Below, piece after piece: positions 34,005 through 44,532 of a DNA stretch of 64,000 nucleotides. Under the pieces are notes generated by a model. That model saw only the letters and a list, made by a program, of their open reading frames with translations, did not search any database and was not told the DNA's origin. Source of the stretch: Salisapilia sapeloensis (Eukaryota > Oomycota > Peronosporomycetes > Peronosporales > Salisapiliaceae). The position numbers were made by a program, and so were the translations under genes. Each line of letters starts with the position of its first letter. Within the stretch, counting starts at the first letter, position 1. The stretch is from positions 1-64,000 of the forward strand of contig JAADVB010000014.1 in assembly GCA_023334545.1 (NCBI GenBank), in the 5' to 3' direction.

Positions 34005-34283
34005 TACATGGAGAGCTAAGGTGAAATAGAATAGCTTTATGTTTGCATTCCTTGTCTTCTTGTCCGTGACCGTCGAACGTGGTCAGGGCGTCGACCGTGA
34101 ATCCTGAAAAGCCACACCCATCTCAACTTCTGTTCATGTCTGCGAGGCAGCATCTTTTCTACATTGCCATCCGTAATGAGGCGAAGTATACGCGTCAAGT
34201 CACTCGAAAGTGTATCAAGAGCGGTAACCCATGTATCGATTACGAGAAAAATAGTTTATTATTAGTCCGTTCAAGCGGTGTAC

Positions 34284-34861
34284 TTATCCGCGTTGCTGTT
34301 TCTCTAGTATACGTCCATATTCAAGGATGAGCACATGCATGACGATGCTCACGACAATCAGCGCCCACCAAATTAATAGTTCGCTTCTTGACGTAGCGAA
34401 GACATACTGCGAGGAGCGTTGCCCATCAATGAGCGGCATTCGGGCGTGGGTGCAACAGGCGCTGTCCGTTCGCCGGACACCGTATAACGTCGACGCTTGT
34501 CGATCTTGGGCATCGAGTGCTTGTGCGTCGTCGCCGTCGGCGTGGAATACCCATCGTTTCCTCCGAACGCCTGGTTATTATTGTTAGGTCGCGGCGAGTC
34601 CAAGCGGACGGACACGTTGATGGCAGGGTGTGGCATGCTTGGTTCTCTTCTCGGCGATTGGGAAAGTGGTGGCTTGTTTTAGACTGCACGCACCCCTTGA
34701 TGATCAACCTAGCCTTTGTATGCGATCCTAGGTGCATTCCTTCAAGCCGCTGCAGTACTTGACTTAAGTATACAGCTTCTAGAACCAGGTTCTTCCACTA
34801 ATTCGGATCGAACGGTTTCGCGCCGTTTCGCGACATCAAGGGGAGGAGGCACATATCGCAT
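34284..34861 (-). CDS. Putative small tail-anchored membrane protein, exon structure uncertain
   Basis: Three pieces with coding character lie in order on the minus strand. From the ATG at 34861: MRYVPPPLDVAKRRETVRSE. From about 34675: a Pro/Asn/Thr-rich part with INVSVRLDSPRPNNNNQAFG and KIDKRRRYT. The last exon, 34406-34284 after an acceptor cctcgcag, encodes a strong membrane helix (LLIWWALIVVSIVMHVLILE) followed by a short basic tail and stop. The last junction can be made with an 81-nt intron (donor gtgtcc) in phase 0. The junction between the first two pieces is not resolved. A single C-terminal helix would make it tail-anchored. No family is recognised. Confidence 0.4.
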
Positions 34862-35622
34862 CGAGAGAGGAAGAAAGCAGTAGCGTGCAGGTAAGCACGC
34901 GTGAAATATGTCATGCGAAGCTGTCCTATCGATGGAGGTGTGGCGGTAGAGAAGAGTAGTAAAAATAGGAGCTATAGAAACCTCGTGCTGAAATCATTTT
35001 TATCCCCGTACTTTCGCGACAGACAGTGAAAAGTATCCACGACTCTTGAAGATTGAACCCGCGATCTGGAGTTGAAGAGGATGCGATCCAACCTCATGGC
35101 TTCTATGTGCCTGCCGAAGCGATGGCTTTCTCGTGCCACATCAATCAATTCTCTGGCTACTCAGTCTTATTCCTTTTCTTTCTAGAATTTTTCGTTCCTG
35201 AAATTGTCTATCCAAATCTATAAGTCGATAGGTGTCTGCACACGATCATGCTAGAGAAGCTTAGTTGTACTCCTTACCGAGTACAACGAAAGGTAATCAA
35301 AGTCACGACTTGCTTTTGTACAAACAATTGTATGAAATCTGGACGACAATATATTCCAATGCAAACAGACAAGGAAGAGTTCGAGTAGACATGGCAGATA
35401 GAATGATACGTCGTCTATATCTCCAAGAGATACTGCTACCTCTTGATATGTAAAGCAGAACAAGAAAGGAGGGTGTAAGCGTAACCGTAAGATGAAGTCG
35501 ATGAGATAAAAACAAATGTGGTGTAGTTATATTTATGCTTTAGCTTTTGGCGTTCAAATGATCTTCATGAATCATGTAAGAGGCATAATAATTCTTCGGA
35601 GCATGTGCAGATTCTGTCCGAG
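34862..35622. other. Gene-free stretch, about 0.76 kb
   Basis: No ORF with coding character is seen on either strand. It contains the tRNA-like segment described separately at 35040-35140. Confidence 0.45.
35040..35140 (-). repeat. Possible worn tRNA-derived (SINE-like) segment
   Basis: Read on the minus strand, agccatgaggttggatcgca resembles a Pol III A box plus D-arm, and gggttcaatc (35060-35051) resembles the B box about 30 nt later. The arms expected around an anticodon and T loop do not pair, so it is not an intact tRNA. It could be a decayed tRNA or a tRNA-derived SINE fragment. No second full copy is in the window. Confidence 0.3.
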
Positions 35623-35943
35623 TTAATCAAAGTAGTTCTCTTTTAGCCATGCAATCGTCGCCGTAGGGATGATGTCCGTGAACGGCAGAAGCTCTTCAAA
35701 GAAGCCAATGTACTTGGCCGCTGGCATCGTATCGTCATACAAGGCTGCAATAGCCGCCGCGGACACTGGTGCCCAGAAAACATCGGCGATTTCCCCCAAT
35801 ATCGGTACCGCCATGGAACAGTTTCCAAGGGCGTCGATCACTATACTGGCGACAAGTTTCCGCCTTGGGTCCGCACGTGCGTAGACGGCCAAGCGATTAA
35901 TAATATCGAGTACTTGCTGATTCGTCGTCTCCTTCCTTGCCAT
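35623..35943 (-). CDS. Conserved-looking small membrane protein
   Basis: ATG at 35943 gives 106 residues. The N-terminus is polar (MARKETTNQQVLDIINRLAV, RRKLVASIVIDALG) and is followed by two hydrophobic stretches (MAVPILGEIADVFWAPVSAA, YIGFFEELLPFTDIIPTATI). The arrangement resembles small uncharacterised organelle proteins of plants and algae with a conserved DALGN..P..GE..D..WAP pattern, but I cannot name the family. Whether the hydrophobic parts span a membrane is uncertain, since they contain several acidic residues. It is divergent from the B-box gene, with 263 bp between starts. Confidence 0.6.
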   Translation of the reverse strand: MARKETTNQQVLDIINRLAVYARADPRRKLVASIVIDALGNCSMAVPILGEIADVFWAPVSAAAIAALYDDTMPAAKYIGFFEELLPFTDIIPTATIAWLKENYFD

Positions 35944-36206
35944 CTTGATGAAAAAATTCCGAGTGCTTCCTTCGGAGCTTAAAGGTTCGATTCGACCATT
36001 TTGACATGTGCTCCAGGCGCTGGATTGGTTTAAAATGCCGGATGGAAAATCTACACAAAACAACACGATCGGAGGATGCCGGACGTTGTGTCAGACGGAG
36101 CTCGATTTCAAGACAACTACGAACCCACAGGTGCTGCTTTTGCGTCAGATAGTGTATGTAGACGATAGGCGTATACTGATATGTTTGCTGTGGTGCTTGA
36201 ATTGCT

Positions 36207-37546
36207 ATGCAATACGCTACAGAGCTCCAAACTGTACGATGCCAAGAATGCACTCGAGCGTCAGCCAGTGTGGCTTGTCGAGCTTGCTCGAAAGCGTTCT
36301 GTCGACCGTGCGAAGTAAAGCTTCACAACCAATTGGGTGCGAATTCTAAATCCAAGAAGATTGCCCATCAGTCTCAAATTCAATGGGTCCATCGTACGAT
36401 TCCCATTCCTCCGACGTTTGACTGTGATTGACAATCTACTTGTAGCCTGCAGTATCTGCAACAGCAAGCAGGCTGAAGTCTATTGCGCAGAGTGCACTAC
36501 CTTTAACTGCATGATCTGCTACATGGATACTCATGAGGAGACAATGTTGTCCCATAACTTCTTTGCCATCGAAGGTAGTGCTGCGATGGACAATATCGAT
36601 GATCAACAAGTAAATGTATGGAGATATAGGTGCATCAGCGTCCGTATTTCCGAAATCGACTTGGAACAATGTGTTTCGAGGCATGGTCGAACAGCATTTT
36701 CACAAAATTTTCTTTGGCCAGCAGAATCCGTCTGCTACTTCCACGGACGTACCGATCAAGTCCGAGACACCAGCACCTACAAACGATATGGAGTCTCTTT
36801 CTATTGAGGAAGATGCTCCTCCGTCTGCAGATGAGGTCAAATCAGAGCTTGTTAACCCTGCTGTCCAAGTCAAGCCGGAACCTGTTCAGACTACTACACA
36901 GGCTGCTTCCGATACAGTGATAGACCTGACTGGCAGTGACGACGAGTCTCTTCGAGTCAAGGAAGAGTCGACTGCTTCAAATAGCGCTTGGCCGGATATA
37001 TTGACTACTGGGAATGTGTATGGGGACACGCTGTTGCGCGAGTACAGTCGCCTAGGTATCGAGATCGCAGAGAAAAAGGCCGAGCAGCAGGAATTGAGCA
37101 GTCAGCTATCGTCTTCACCGAGTCCAGCCGAGGCGAATCGGATCATCGAGGCACTGCATTCGGTTCAAAATGCTCTTGTGAAGAAGAATCATGCACGCGA
37201 TGTATCTGTCGGCCATTTGCTCTTGGCTTTTCGATCCGTTCCAGATGCATCCTTAGGAGCACTGAACATTCCATTCGCACAAGAGACTTGTCATAAGAAG
37301 TGTCAGGAGATCGAAGCCAAGTTATTGCAAGTAGGTAGGACAATAGCGAGATTGCAAGACGAAATGCAGCAGGCGCTCGCGTTGAAGTCCAATGATCAAT
37401 TCGCCCAAGTCGCACGCATTGACGAAGAGATGAAGAAGGAGCGGCAGCAAGTGGACGAACTGATGGAAGAGCGTCTGTCCAAGATGCAGAGTCTGTACGT
37501 GTACAGTCCGCACGTCCGGCAAGCTGTGCGGGACTCTACTACTTAA
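36207..37546 (+). CDS. B-box zinc-finger protein with SUMO-interaction and SUMO-site motifs
   Basis: Exons 36207-36393, 36446-36574 and 36630-37546, 410 residues, consistent in phase. Residues 1-105 contain two B-box-like zinc modules: VRCQECTRASASVACRACSK with FCRPCEVKLHNQ, and CSICNSKQAEVYCAECTTFN with CMICYMDTHEE. The next 100 residues are acidic and disordered and hold four consensus sumoylation sites of the form hydrophobic-Lys-x-Glu (IKSE, VKSE, VKPE, VKEE) and a textbook SUMO-interacting motif, VIDLTGSDDE. The C-terminal half is a coiled coil (IEIAEKKAEQQELSSQL, IDEEMKKERQQVDELMEERL). There is no RING finger. The mix of B-box, SIM, sumoylation sites and coiled coil recalls PML/TRIM nuclear-body scaffolds; that function is inferred. 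It ends 2 bp before the stop of the convergent small gene. Confidence 0.7.
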
Positions 37547-37548
37547 TA

Positions 37549-37888
37549 CTACTTCATTTGGTGTCTCTTCGTTCGCTTGTTCTGATTACGTAACGTTTGA
37601 AAGTCAAGCAGCTGTGGATGGACCTCTGTATAAGGACTCGTCGACCCTTTAAAAGCTGTGCGACTTGACGTCCGACTCGTGCCTTTCTTCCGGGTTTTCC
37701 GATTGAGAAAAAGAGGTAGATCGAAGGAGGGAGTATACTCGACGTATCCTTTTGAATCTGGTCTGGAAGTGATCGCTCTGCTTGCATTTGACACAAGTCA
37801 AGACGCTGGAAGAGAGTTTGGAGCCGACGTTGGGTGCTTCAAGCCAAGTGGAAGGCAGGTGAAAGGATTCGGATTGTACTATTAACAT
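37549..37888 (-). CDS. Small basic protein with a CxxC pair, tentative
   Basis: Exons 37888-37739 and 37686-37549 (intron gtatac..ggaag, 52 nt) give 95 residues with matching phase. Visible features are LTCVKCKQSDHFQTRFKR, which has one Cys-x2-Cys pair, and a basic C-terminus (TLRNQNKRTKRHQMK). With only one Cys pair a zinc site is uncertain. No family is recognised. The start lies 11 bp from the ATG of the divergent SPRY gene, which would make the two leaders overlap. Treat as a candidate. Confidence 0.4.
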
Positions 37889-37899
37889 CGACGACGAGG

Positions 37900-39819
37900 A
37901 TGCCTTGTACGGAATCGACGCTATCAGCTCCCGATTTGTCTACTTCGATCCACGCGCGAGCATGCTCTCTCGCGCTGCATTCGCTCACAGAGACGAAGGA
38001 TACGGTACACGAGCTCTTGGAATCTTCCCCACTGTCTTCACTACTTACATCTTGTAATGCGATAGCTGCTGCTTGTATGTGTTGCAGTGCTGGATGCCTT
38101 GGATCGACTGCAAGAGCGTCTGCATCTACCGACGTCGCTCGTGAAGGACGTACGGCGACGGCTTGCGAAGCTCATTGACAAATCTCGCTTCTCCCCGCCG
38201 TCTTCGTCTGAATCATATGACCCGCTGACGGAAGACAAACGGAAGTATCTGGCTTCTCACCTAGCAGAGAGTGACATGTGGGAGAATGCTGATGGAGAAG
38301 AAGTAAAAGGGGTTATCCAATGGCTCATTTCAGGTACCTTTATCTCCTCCATCGACTTCGATATACGCTTAATATCATTCCTAGTTACAAAGTCAGTCAC
38401 TCGACTTGTCACTGGCGGCACAAGGCGAGTGTATCGAGGTATATGCGTGCTTGTCATGATGCTACCAGGCGTATCTACGGCTTGTACGATCGTCCAGGGT
38501 ATCTTTTCGCTAATAGAAAAAGTCATCTCGTGGGGTTCTCGTGCCGCCATGGAAGTGGACACCAAGACAAGTCCTCGCAAAGGACGCGATCGAAGTATGA
38601 ATTATATGGCTGATCCAAGTCGTACGTCTCTTGTGTTTCCTACTATCTATACAAAACTAACTTCGAGACGTTGATAGTGACAGCAGTAGTGCTCGAGTAC
38701 CGAGAGAAGGAGTGCATGGTCCCGTTAAACATTAATCGCCGCATCCAGCGTGTGATGCACTTTCAGATCCCACTCCGGTCTTTTGAAGCCACCGTTCGAA
38801 TACCACCCGAGTCTATGGACGCTACCACGCGGTCGCCAGAGTCTCACCGGCGAGGTCTTACACTAAATAGCTCTGGGAGCAGCGGTGCCATCGCTTCCAC
38901 TTCTCCACGCTCGATTCCAGCGTCTCCAGTAGCTCGAAAGCGCGTGCAACTTGCTTTTTCCAATTTCTCTGACGACGTCCTGTACCAAGCACGAGATCGT
39001 TTGAGACAGGAGAGGACGGCGATGGTGACAGGTGGTGCGGAAGTCCAGATCCCTCGGTTTAGTGTGTACGACTGCCATGATGAAATTTTCTTATCCTGCG
39101 GCCGCCATTGTGCGACCAAGATGGGGTCAGGCATGTATCGTAGTGTCAGGGCGTCTGCGTCTATCCCAAGCGGTCGATTTGTGTATTTTGAAATGGTCTT
39201 GAACGAAATCCGGTCGCCTTTACGACCGAATATAGACACAATGCGAGGCGCAATTGGCGGCTCGTCTCGACCGAATAACATTCCGATAGATGCCAGCGTC
39301 TGCGTTGGTCTATCCACGAGGACGATGCCATTGAATACCCTCACAGGGACGTCGAAGTACTCTGTCGGTCTCTACTCTGCTGGTCATATCCTCGTCGGGT
39401 CCGAAAAGCGTAACTTCATCAATGTTAAGGCACGCTTCGGGTACGAGTCGACTGTCGGCATACTGGTGCGCATCGATCGCCGCAGTTCAGAAGCAACTAC
39501 GACTGCTAGTGTCCGCTTTTGTGTCGACGGACGAGTCCTCGTCGACAGCTCGGACAAGGTCGTGGAAGTGCTGCTTGACTTTCCAATAGATAATGAACTC
39601 TTCCCCACGTTGACGCTCCACTCACAAGATCTGCAGGTGTACGGTATGTTCTCTGCAGCGGACGTACCGTCAGTGTGCCCAAGCGCATTCGATGTCGAGA
39701 GTGAAGACGGTATTTGGGCGTTGGACGGCATGCGTGTGGATCGGACAGCAGCGCATCCGGCTGAACCTGCTACCATAGACGACTCGCCTGCACCCGTCCC
39801 GCCTCGTCTGGACGACTGA
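37900..39819 (+). CDS. SPRY-domain-like protein with helical N-terminus
   Basis: Proposed exons 37900-38053, 38088-38333, 38385-38621 and 38678-39819, 592 residues, consistent in phase. The first 130 residues are helical (ALDRLQERLHLPTSLVKDVR). A hydrophobic stretch follows (RGICVLVMMLPGVSTACTIV), which may be a membrane segment. The C-terminal 270 residues resemble a SPRY/B30.2 beta-sandwich: MYRSVRASASIPSGRFVYFE, ASVCVGLSTRTMP, KYSVGLYSAGHILVG and ELFPTLTLHSQDLQVYGMFS. SPRY domains mediate protein binding. The first intron is only 34 nt, and the second (51 nt) is stop-free and a multiple of three, so both are less certain. An alternative is a start inside exon 2. Confidence 0.6.
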
Positions 39820-39941
39820 TACGATCGCCTTGCCTTGCTTTACTTTTGTAACTGAGATTGAGATTGAAATACAAATTACAGAAACGATTTTTACATACGC
39901 ATCGACTCGATGTCTCAACGCAGAGGCTCAAGTAGGAAGAA

Positions 39942-42900
39942 CTAGACGCTATATTTGCCGTACTTGTCGCCACCCAATCCCACTTGCAACGTCGTCTCGT
40001 TCAAGATACGCTGCAACTCGGCCTTGGCTTCCACCACCGACTGTCGAGTCGGTCCTTCAATCGCCTATAGGTATCCACTAGTTACAATCAAGGTATACGC
40101 ATCGATAACAAAGGTACGTACGAGATAGAGTTTCCGTTCGCCCGGATTCGGCTTGCGTTTCGTCGGCACGTGGCTGCCTCGAGCGATAACTGCAGCGCCA
40201 GTGAGCTCTGCGACGGACTCGGCAGCGTCCTTCTGCGTGACTTTCCAGCGTGCCTGCTGTGGATAGTCATTGATCTCTAGCTCTTCTTCGAAGAAGTTGC
40301 CATTGCCAGACACGGTCGCTTGGTGAGACTGATGCGCGAGCATCATGGCAATCTGCTTGGCCTTCTTGACAGCCGACATGGTTTCAGTGCTCAAGTGCTT
40401 GTCGTCCTTCTTCTCCGTCTCGGTTTCATTCTCCTCCTCCTCCTTCTCTTCCTTCTCCTCGACAAGAATACCCTGGTCCATCTCGTACTGTCGTCGCTCT
40501 GCCTGTGCTGCCTTTTGCGTTTCATTTAGCTCCGACTCGTCAAATGTATATCCTTTGCCTCTAAATCCACTTCCAGGCGCATGTGCTTCCCCTCTCTTGA
40601 CTCTTGCCATGAACCCGTCTGCCATTTGTCTCAATTCGTTCGGCACACTCTGCTTGCCACTTTCTAACGCCTTGACAAGCTCGAGCGAATACGCTTCTTC
40701 TTCCGGTGAAATAAAAGTATACGCCGTTCCTTTCCTCCCCGCTCGACCCGTACGTCCAACGCGATGGACGTAGTCTTCTAAATGATTCGGACAGTGGTAA
40801 TTGATCACGAGCACGAGGTCCTTTACGTCCAGCCCTCTTCCAGCAACAGACGTCGCGACCATGAGCGTACGCACCTTGCGTTTATAGTCATCAATCGTGT
40901 AGTCTCGATCCACTTGGTCCTTGCCGCCATGTAGGGACAGCGCTGGGTACCCTGCTCGCATGAGGTCCTGGAAGATCTGGTCGCAAGCCTGCTGCGTATT
41001 GACAAACACGAGCACATTCCCCTTTTCATACCACTTTCCAAGCAACTGGAGCAGCCGCATGAATTTGTCGTCTTCCTCCCGCACTTCCACATACTGCGTA
41101 ATGTCGCCGGAAGCGGTGCTACGTGCACCAACTGTGATCTCGACAGGTTTCTTCAGCACCTTTCGTGCTAGACCTTCGACACTACGTGGAAATGTCGCGG
41201 AGAACAGAAGTGTCTGTCGATCCGGACGGACGTTCATAAGGATCTTGGTGATCTGCGGCTCGAATCCCATGTCAAACATCCGATCAGCTTCGTCCAGAAC
41301 AACATACGTCACACGTGCCAAGTCTACCAGTTTGCCTGCGCTCATGGTAAGGATATCAATCATCCGGCCTGGCGTACACACGACCAAGTCAGCGCCTCGT
41401 TTCAGATTCGCGATCTGCTCCGAGACAGGAGAACCTCCGTACACGGCAGCAGCACGCATGCCCAGGCCTTTGGCAAACTTGCGTGCCTCGCTGTAGATCT
41501 GTTTCGCCAGCTCTCTTGCTGGTGCCATCACGAGAGCGATCGGTCCTTCGCCTTCCTTTAGTGGAGGTTGCGCCAGGATATGTCGGAACATGGGTAGCAG
41601 GAACGCTAGGGTCTTACCAGAGCCAGTCTTGGCGACTCCGATGACGTCTCGACCGGACATGATGGCAGGGAGCGCTTGACACTGGATTGCAAATGGTTCC
41701 GAGTACTCGAATTTGCGCAAGAGCTGGAGTGTGCGTAGACTAAGGCCGCATTGCGACCATTTGGTGAGTGGTTTCGGAACACTCTTTCCTCGTACGATGA
41801 TCTCTAGATCCTTTCGTAAGGACGCGACCTGTTCCTCCGACATGTCTTTAATCTCCTTGGGTTCGACATAGAATTTCTTTTGAAACGGAATGTAGTCAAT
41901 TTGAGCGTGATCGACTGGTTTTATCTCCTTCTTCTTCTGTGCTTCTTGTAGAATCTCAAGCGCAGATCGATCATCGATTTCATCTGCGTCTTCACCTATC
42001 ACATCTTCTTCAAAGCCTTGGTAGATACGACCAGTCTCACGCTTTACCACAGGCGGCTTCTCTTCAATAGATGGAACCACTTCTTCCGTCGCAGCAGTCG
42101 ACTTTTCATGGAACGCTTGCATAAACTCCTTAAGCTCCTTCTCTTCCCTTGCTTCCTTCTCCTCCTTTGTCTCTTCCTTGACAAAGTCACCAGAACTGTC
42201 GGTTGGGGGGAGGAAGGAGCCGTAGATATTCAACCGACCACCATTTTCTATCTCGTCCTTAGAGATGACACTGTCAGTGGCTTGCTGCATAGCTGCTTGG
42301 TCGGTCAAACCAGCCATGTACGCATCTAGGGGATCCACTTCATCCACTACTTGCTGCATTCGTTCCTTCTGAGCTCTCTCGTCCTCCTCTCTCTTCTTCA
42401 TCTGCTCTTCTGTCTCTTCCTCTGGTGTCCAGATGTGTGGCATCGTCGCCATCTTTTCTTCATTCCCAGCGTCAAACTGCTTCTGAGCCTCCTCCGCCTG
42501 CTTCTGTCGCTGTCGCTCTTTCCACTTCTGTAGCTGTTCCCGTCGACGACGTTTGGCTTGGTCCTCTGGATTCGAATCTTCCTGGTGAAGAGAGATGCCA
42601 CCAAAATGCAAGTCAGTCTTCTTTTCATTCGCCTCTGACTTCTCCACACTCGTGTCCGGCGCTTTCGTTTCCTTGTCGACACGTTGACGCTTGGCATCTC
42701 GATCTAGACTACGTTCCTTTGATCTTCTCGTATATGATGACTCTGTCGGCCTGGACTTGGAGCTAGAACCTTCATGTTTGTCACCGACATTTCGGTCAAC
42801 CGATCGATCAGACCGCTTGCCGTCGCGTTTGGACCGGTCTCGAGACCGAGATCGAGAGTCACGACGTCGACGGCTGGACCGACGCGATTGCGAGTGGCTG

Positions 42901-43034
42901 CGACTGCGTTTATCTCGACGGTGCCGTTTGCTGGACTTGTGACGCTCGCGTGACCGAGACCGCCGTCCACGATCGCGACTGGCTGACTGCGAAGGCGAAT
43001 GGCGGTGTCTCCTTCGAGAATCTTTTTCACCCAT
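39942..43034 (-). CDS. DDX46: DEAD-box RNA helicase, PRP5/DDX46 type
   Basis: Exons 43034-40122 and 40064-39942, 1,011 residues (human DDX46 is 1,031). PRP5/DDX46 helps U2 snRNP engage the branch point in pre-spliceosome assembly. The N-terminus is an RS-like region (SRSRERHKSSKRHRRDKRSR). Conserved blocks are WSQCGLSLRTLQLLRKFEYS, Walker A VAKTGSGKTLAF near residue 466, VVLDEADRMFDMG near 578, LLFSATFPRS, and VHRVGRTGRAGRKGTAYTF. After the core comes the DDX46-specific C-terminus (INDYPQQARWKVTQKDAAES). The 57-nt intron 40121-40065 is needed to finish it: the spliced product continues AIEGPTRQSVVEAKAELQR. Confidence 0.93.
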
Positions 43035-43413
43035 CGTATCAGATAGTAGATGTAAGTTTATACAAGTACTAGAGGTTCGTCAAGTGAGGTACGGACAAAG
43101 TAGATCGGTCGTACTTGATCGCCGGGTAAATGGGCTTTCTGTAAAAGTTGGTCGTACACTTGGTTTTTGTATATAGGGTGACGTAGCGAACGATTCGAGT
43201 GTAGCTACTATGGAAGTGACGCTAACCTCTGCTAGACTACTCATGTACCTCCATTGTCCATATATAGCAATAGAATCTTGCATAGACTACACGTGGCAAC
43301 TACCGTATGATGGAAGAGACTTTAAATGTACTCGAGAAACTAGTCTAAGGAAATGGGTTTATTCCATCGCATCAACGACACAAAAGTTGACACGAAAGCT
43401 TTATTGCCATCGT

Positions 43414-43686
43414 TTACTTCTTTGACCGCTTTCCTGCTCCCTTCTTCGGGATCGACTTGCCTCGACGTTTCATCTGGTCAATCTTGCCCAGTCGGTCCAT
43501 GCGGTTCAGCTCGTAGCTTGGGTCGTTACCACCCATGCGCAGCGCCAAAGGTTTCTGGAACCATGAAGCAATTTTCTCTCCTTTCAGTGCCTTGCTAATG
43601 ACTTTATTGCCCGACCGAGTCTGGTTCTGCGGCAGGCGCTGGAAGATTTTCCGGCTCACGTCTGCGATCGACGCCGTGGAGGCCAT
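43414..43686 (-). CDS. MRPS33: Mitochondrial small ribosomal subunit protein mS33
   Basis: Single exon, 90 residues. The pattern fits mS33: RKIFQRLPQNQTRSGNKVIS near the N-terminus, then KPLALRMGGNDPSYELNRMD, and a Lys/Gly-rich end RRGKSIPKKGAGKRSKK like the human protein's GEGKRAAK end. It belongs to the head of the mitoribosome small subunit. It is divergent from the epimerase gene with 118 bp between starts. Confidence 0.75.
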   Translation of the reverse strand: MASTASIADVSRKIFQRLPQNQTRSGNKVISKALKGEKIASWFQKPLALRMGGNDPSYELNRMDRLGKIDQMKRRGKSIPKKGAGKRSKK

Positions 43687-43792
43687 TTTTCTCGAGTTGT
43701 GTTCACATTCGAGTCCATAGACTTTTTGACCAATGGTCTTCTCGAAATTTCGATTTCCACCAATCCAAATCTTCTTTCTATTCGCCTAACTG

Positions 43793-43800
43793 CCATTTTC
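43793..43800 (+). promoter_or_regulatory. Inr-like ccattttc just before epimerase ATG
   Basis: The 8-mer ccattttc matches the oomycete initiator core but ends only four bases before the ATG at 43805. If used, the leader would be extremely short, so either transcription starts elsewhere or this message is nearly leaderless. Confidence 0.3.
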
Positions 43801-43804
43801 GAAG

Positions 43805-44503
43805 ATGTGTCATTCGTGCACCTGTAAGATCGGTCCTTCGCTCCTCGCGAGCGACTTGTCCTGCCTCAAGGACGAAGCTCAGCGTGTTGTGAATGCTGGA
43901 GCAGACTATCTTCACTTGGACGTGATGGACGGACACTTTGTACCAAACATTAGCTGGGGTCCGCCCGTCATTGCTTCCCTCCGAAAGCACTCGAAAGCCT
44001 TCTTCGATTGCCACATGATGGTTTCCAAGCCAGAGCAGTGGGTCGAAGACATTGCAAAGGCCGGAGGGGATCAATTCACCTTTCACTTGGAAGCAACGTC
44101 CGAGCCGCTTGCTCTGATTCAACAGATTCGTGATGCGAACATGAAGGTCGGCATCGCGATCAAACCCAATACGAAAGTGGAGGATGTTTTCCAGTTTGTT
44201 GACAAGGTGGATATGGTGCTCATCATGACCGTGGAACCTGGCTTTGGCGGACAAAAGTTCATGGAAAGCATGATGCCAAAGGTCGAGACTTTACGCAGTA
44301 ACTACCCGACGCTAGACATCGAAGTTGATGGCGGCCTCGGACCGTCGACGATTGACGCTGCTGCAAAAGCAGGCGCCAATATGATCGTCGCAGGCAGTTC
44401 CGTCTTTAAAGCGGAGGACCCTACCGAACCAATTCTAGAGATGCGTCATAGCGTCGAGAAGCATGGCAACGGCCTTGAAGATGACAAGTTGACCAAGCTT
44501 TAA
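43805..44503 (+). CDS. RPE: Ribulose-phosphate 3-epimerase
   Basis: Single exon, 232 residues, the normal length. The enzyme interconverts ribulose 5-phosphate and xylulose 5-phosphate in the pentose phosphate pathway. Family motifs in order: [80 protein letters not shown] and [15 protein letters not shown], then the phosphate-binding [13 protein letters not shown]. Metal-binding His and Asp are present. There is no targeting peptide, so it is probably cytosolic. It converges on MRT4, with 29 bp between stops. Confidence 0.96.
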   Translation: MCHSCTCKIGPSLLASDLSCLKDEAQRVVNAGADYLHLDVMDGHFVPNISWGPPVIASLRKHSKAFFDCHMMVSKPEQWVEDIAKAGGDQFTFHLEATSEPLALIQQIRDANMKVGIAIKPNTKVEDVFQFVDKVDMVLIMTVEPGFGGQKFMESMMPKVETLRSNYPTLDIEVDGGLGPSTIDAAAKAGANMIVAGSSVFKAEDPTEPILEMRHSVEKHGNGLEDDKLTKL

Positions 44504-44532
44504 GAAACAATGGATTGCGAATACAAAAAAAT

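Noticed and set aside
35040-35140. Intact tRNA gene
   Set aside because: A and B box-like strings are present, but acceptor, anticodon and T stems do not pair, so I list it only as a possible worn repeat.
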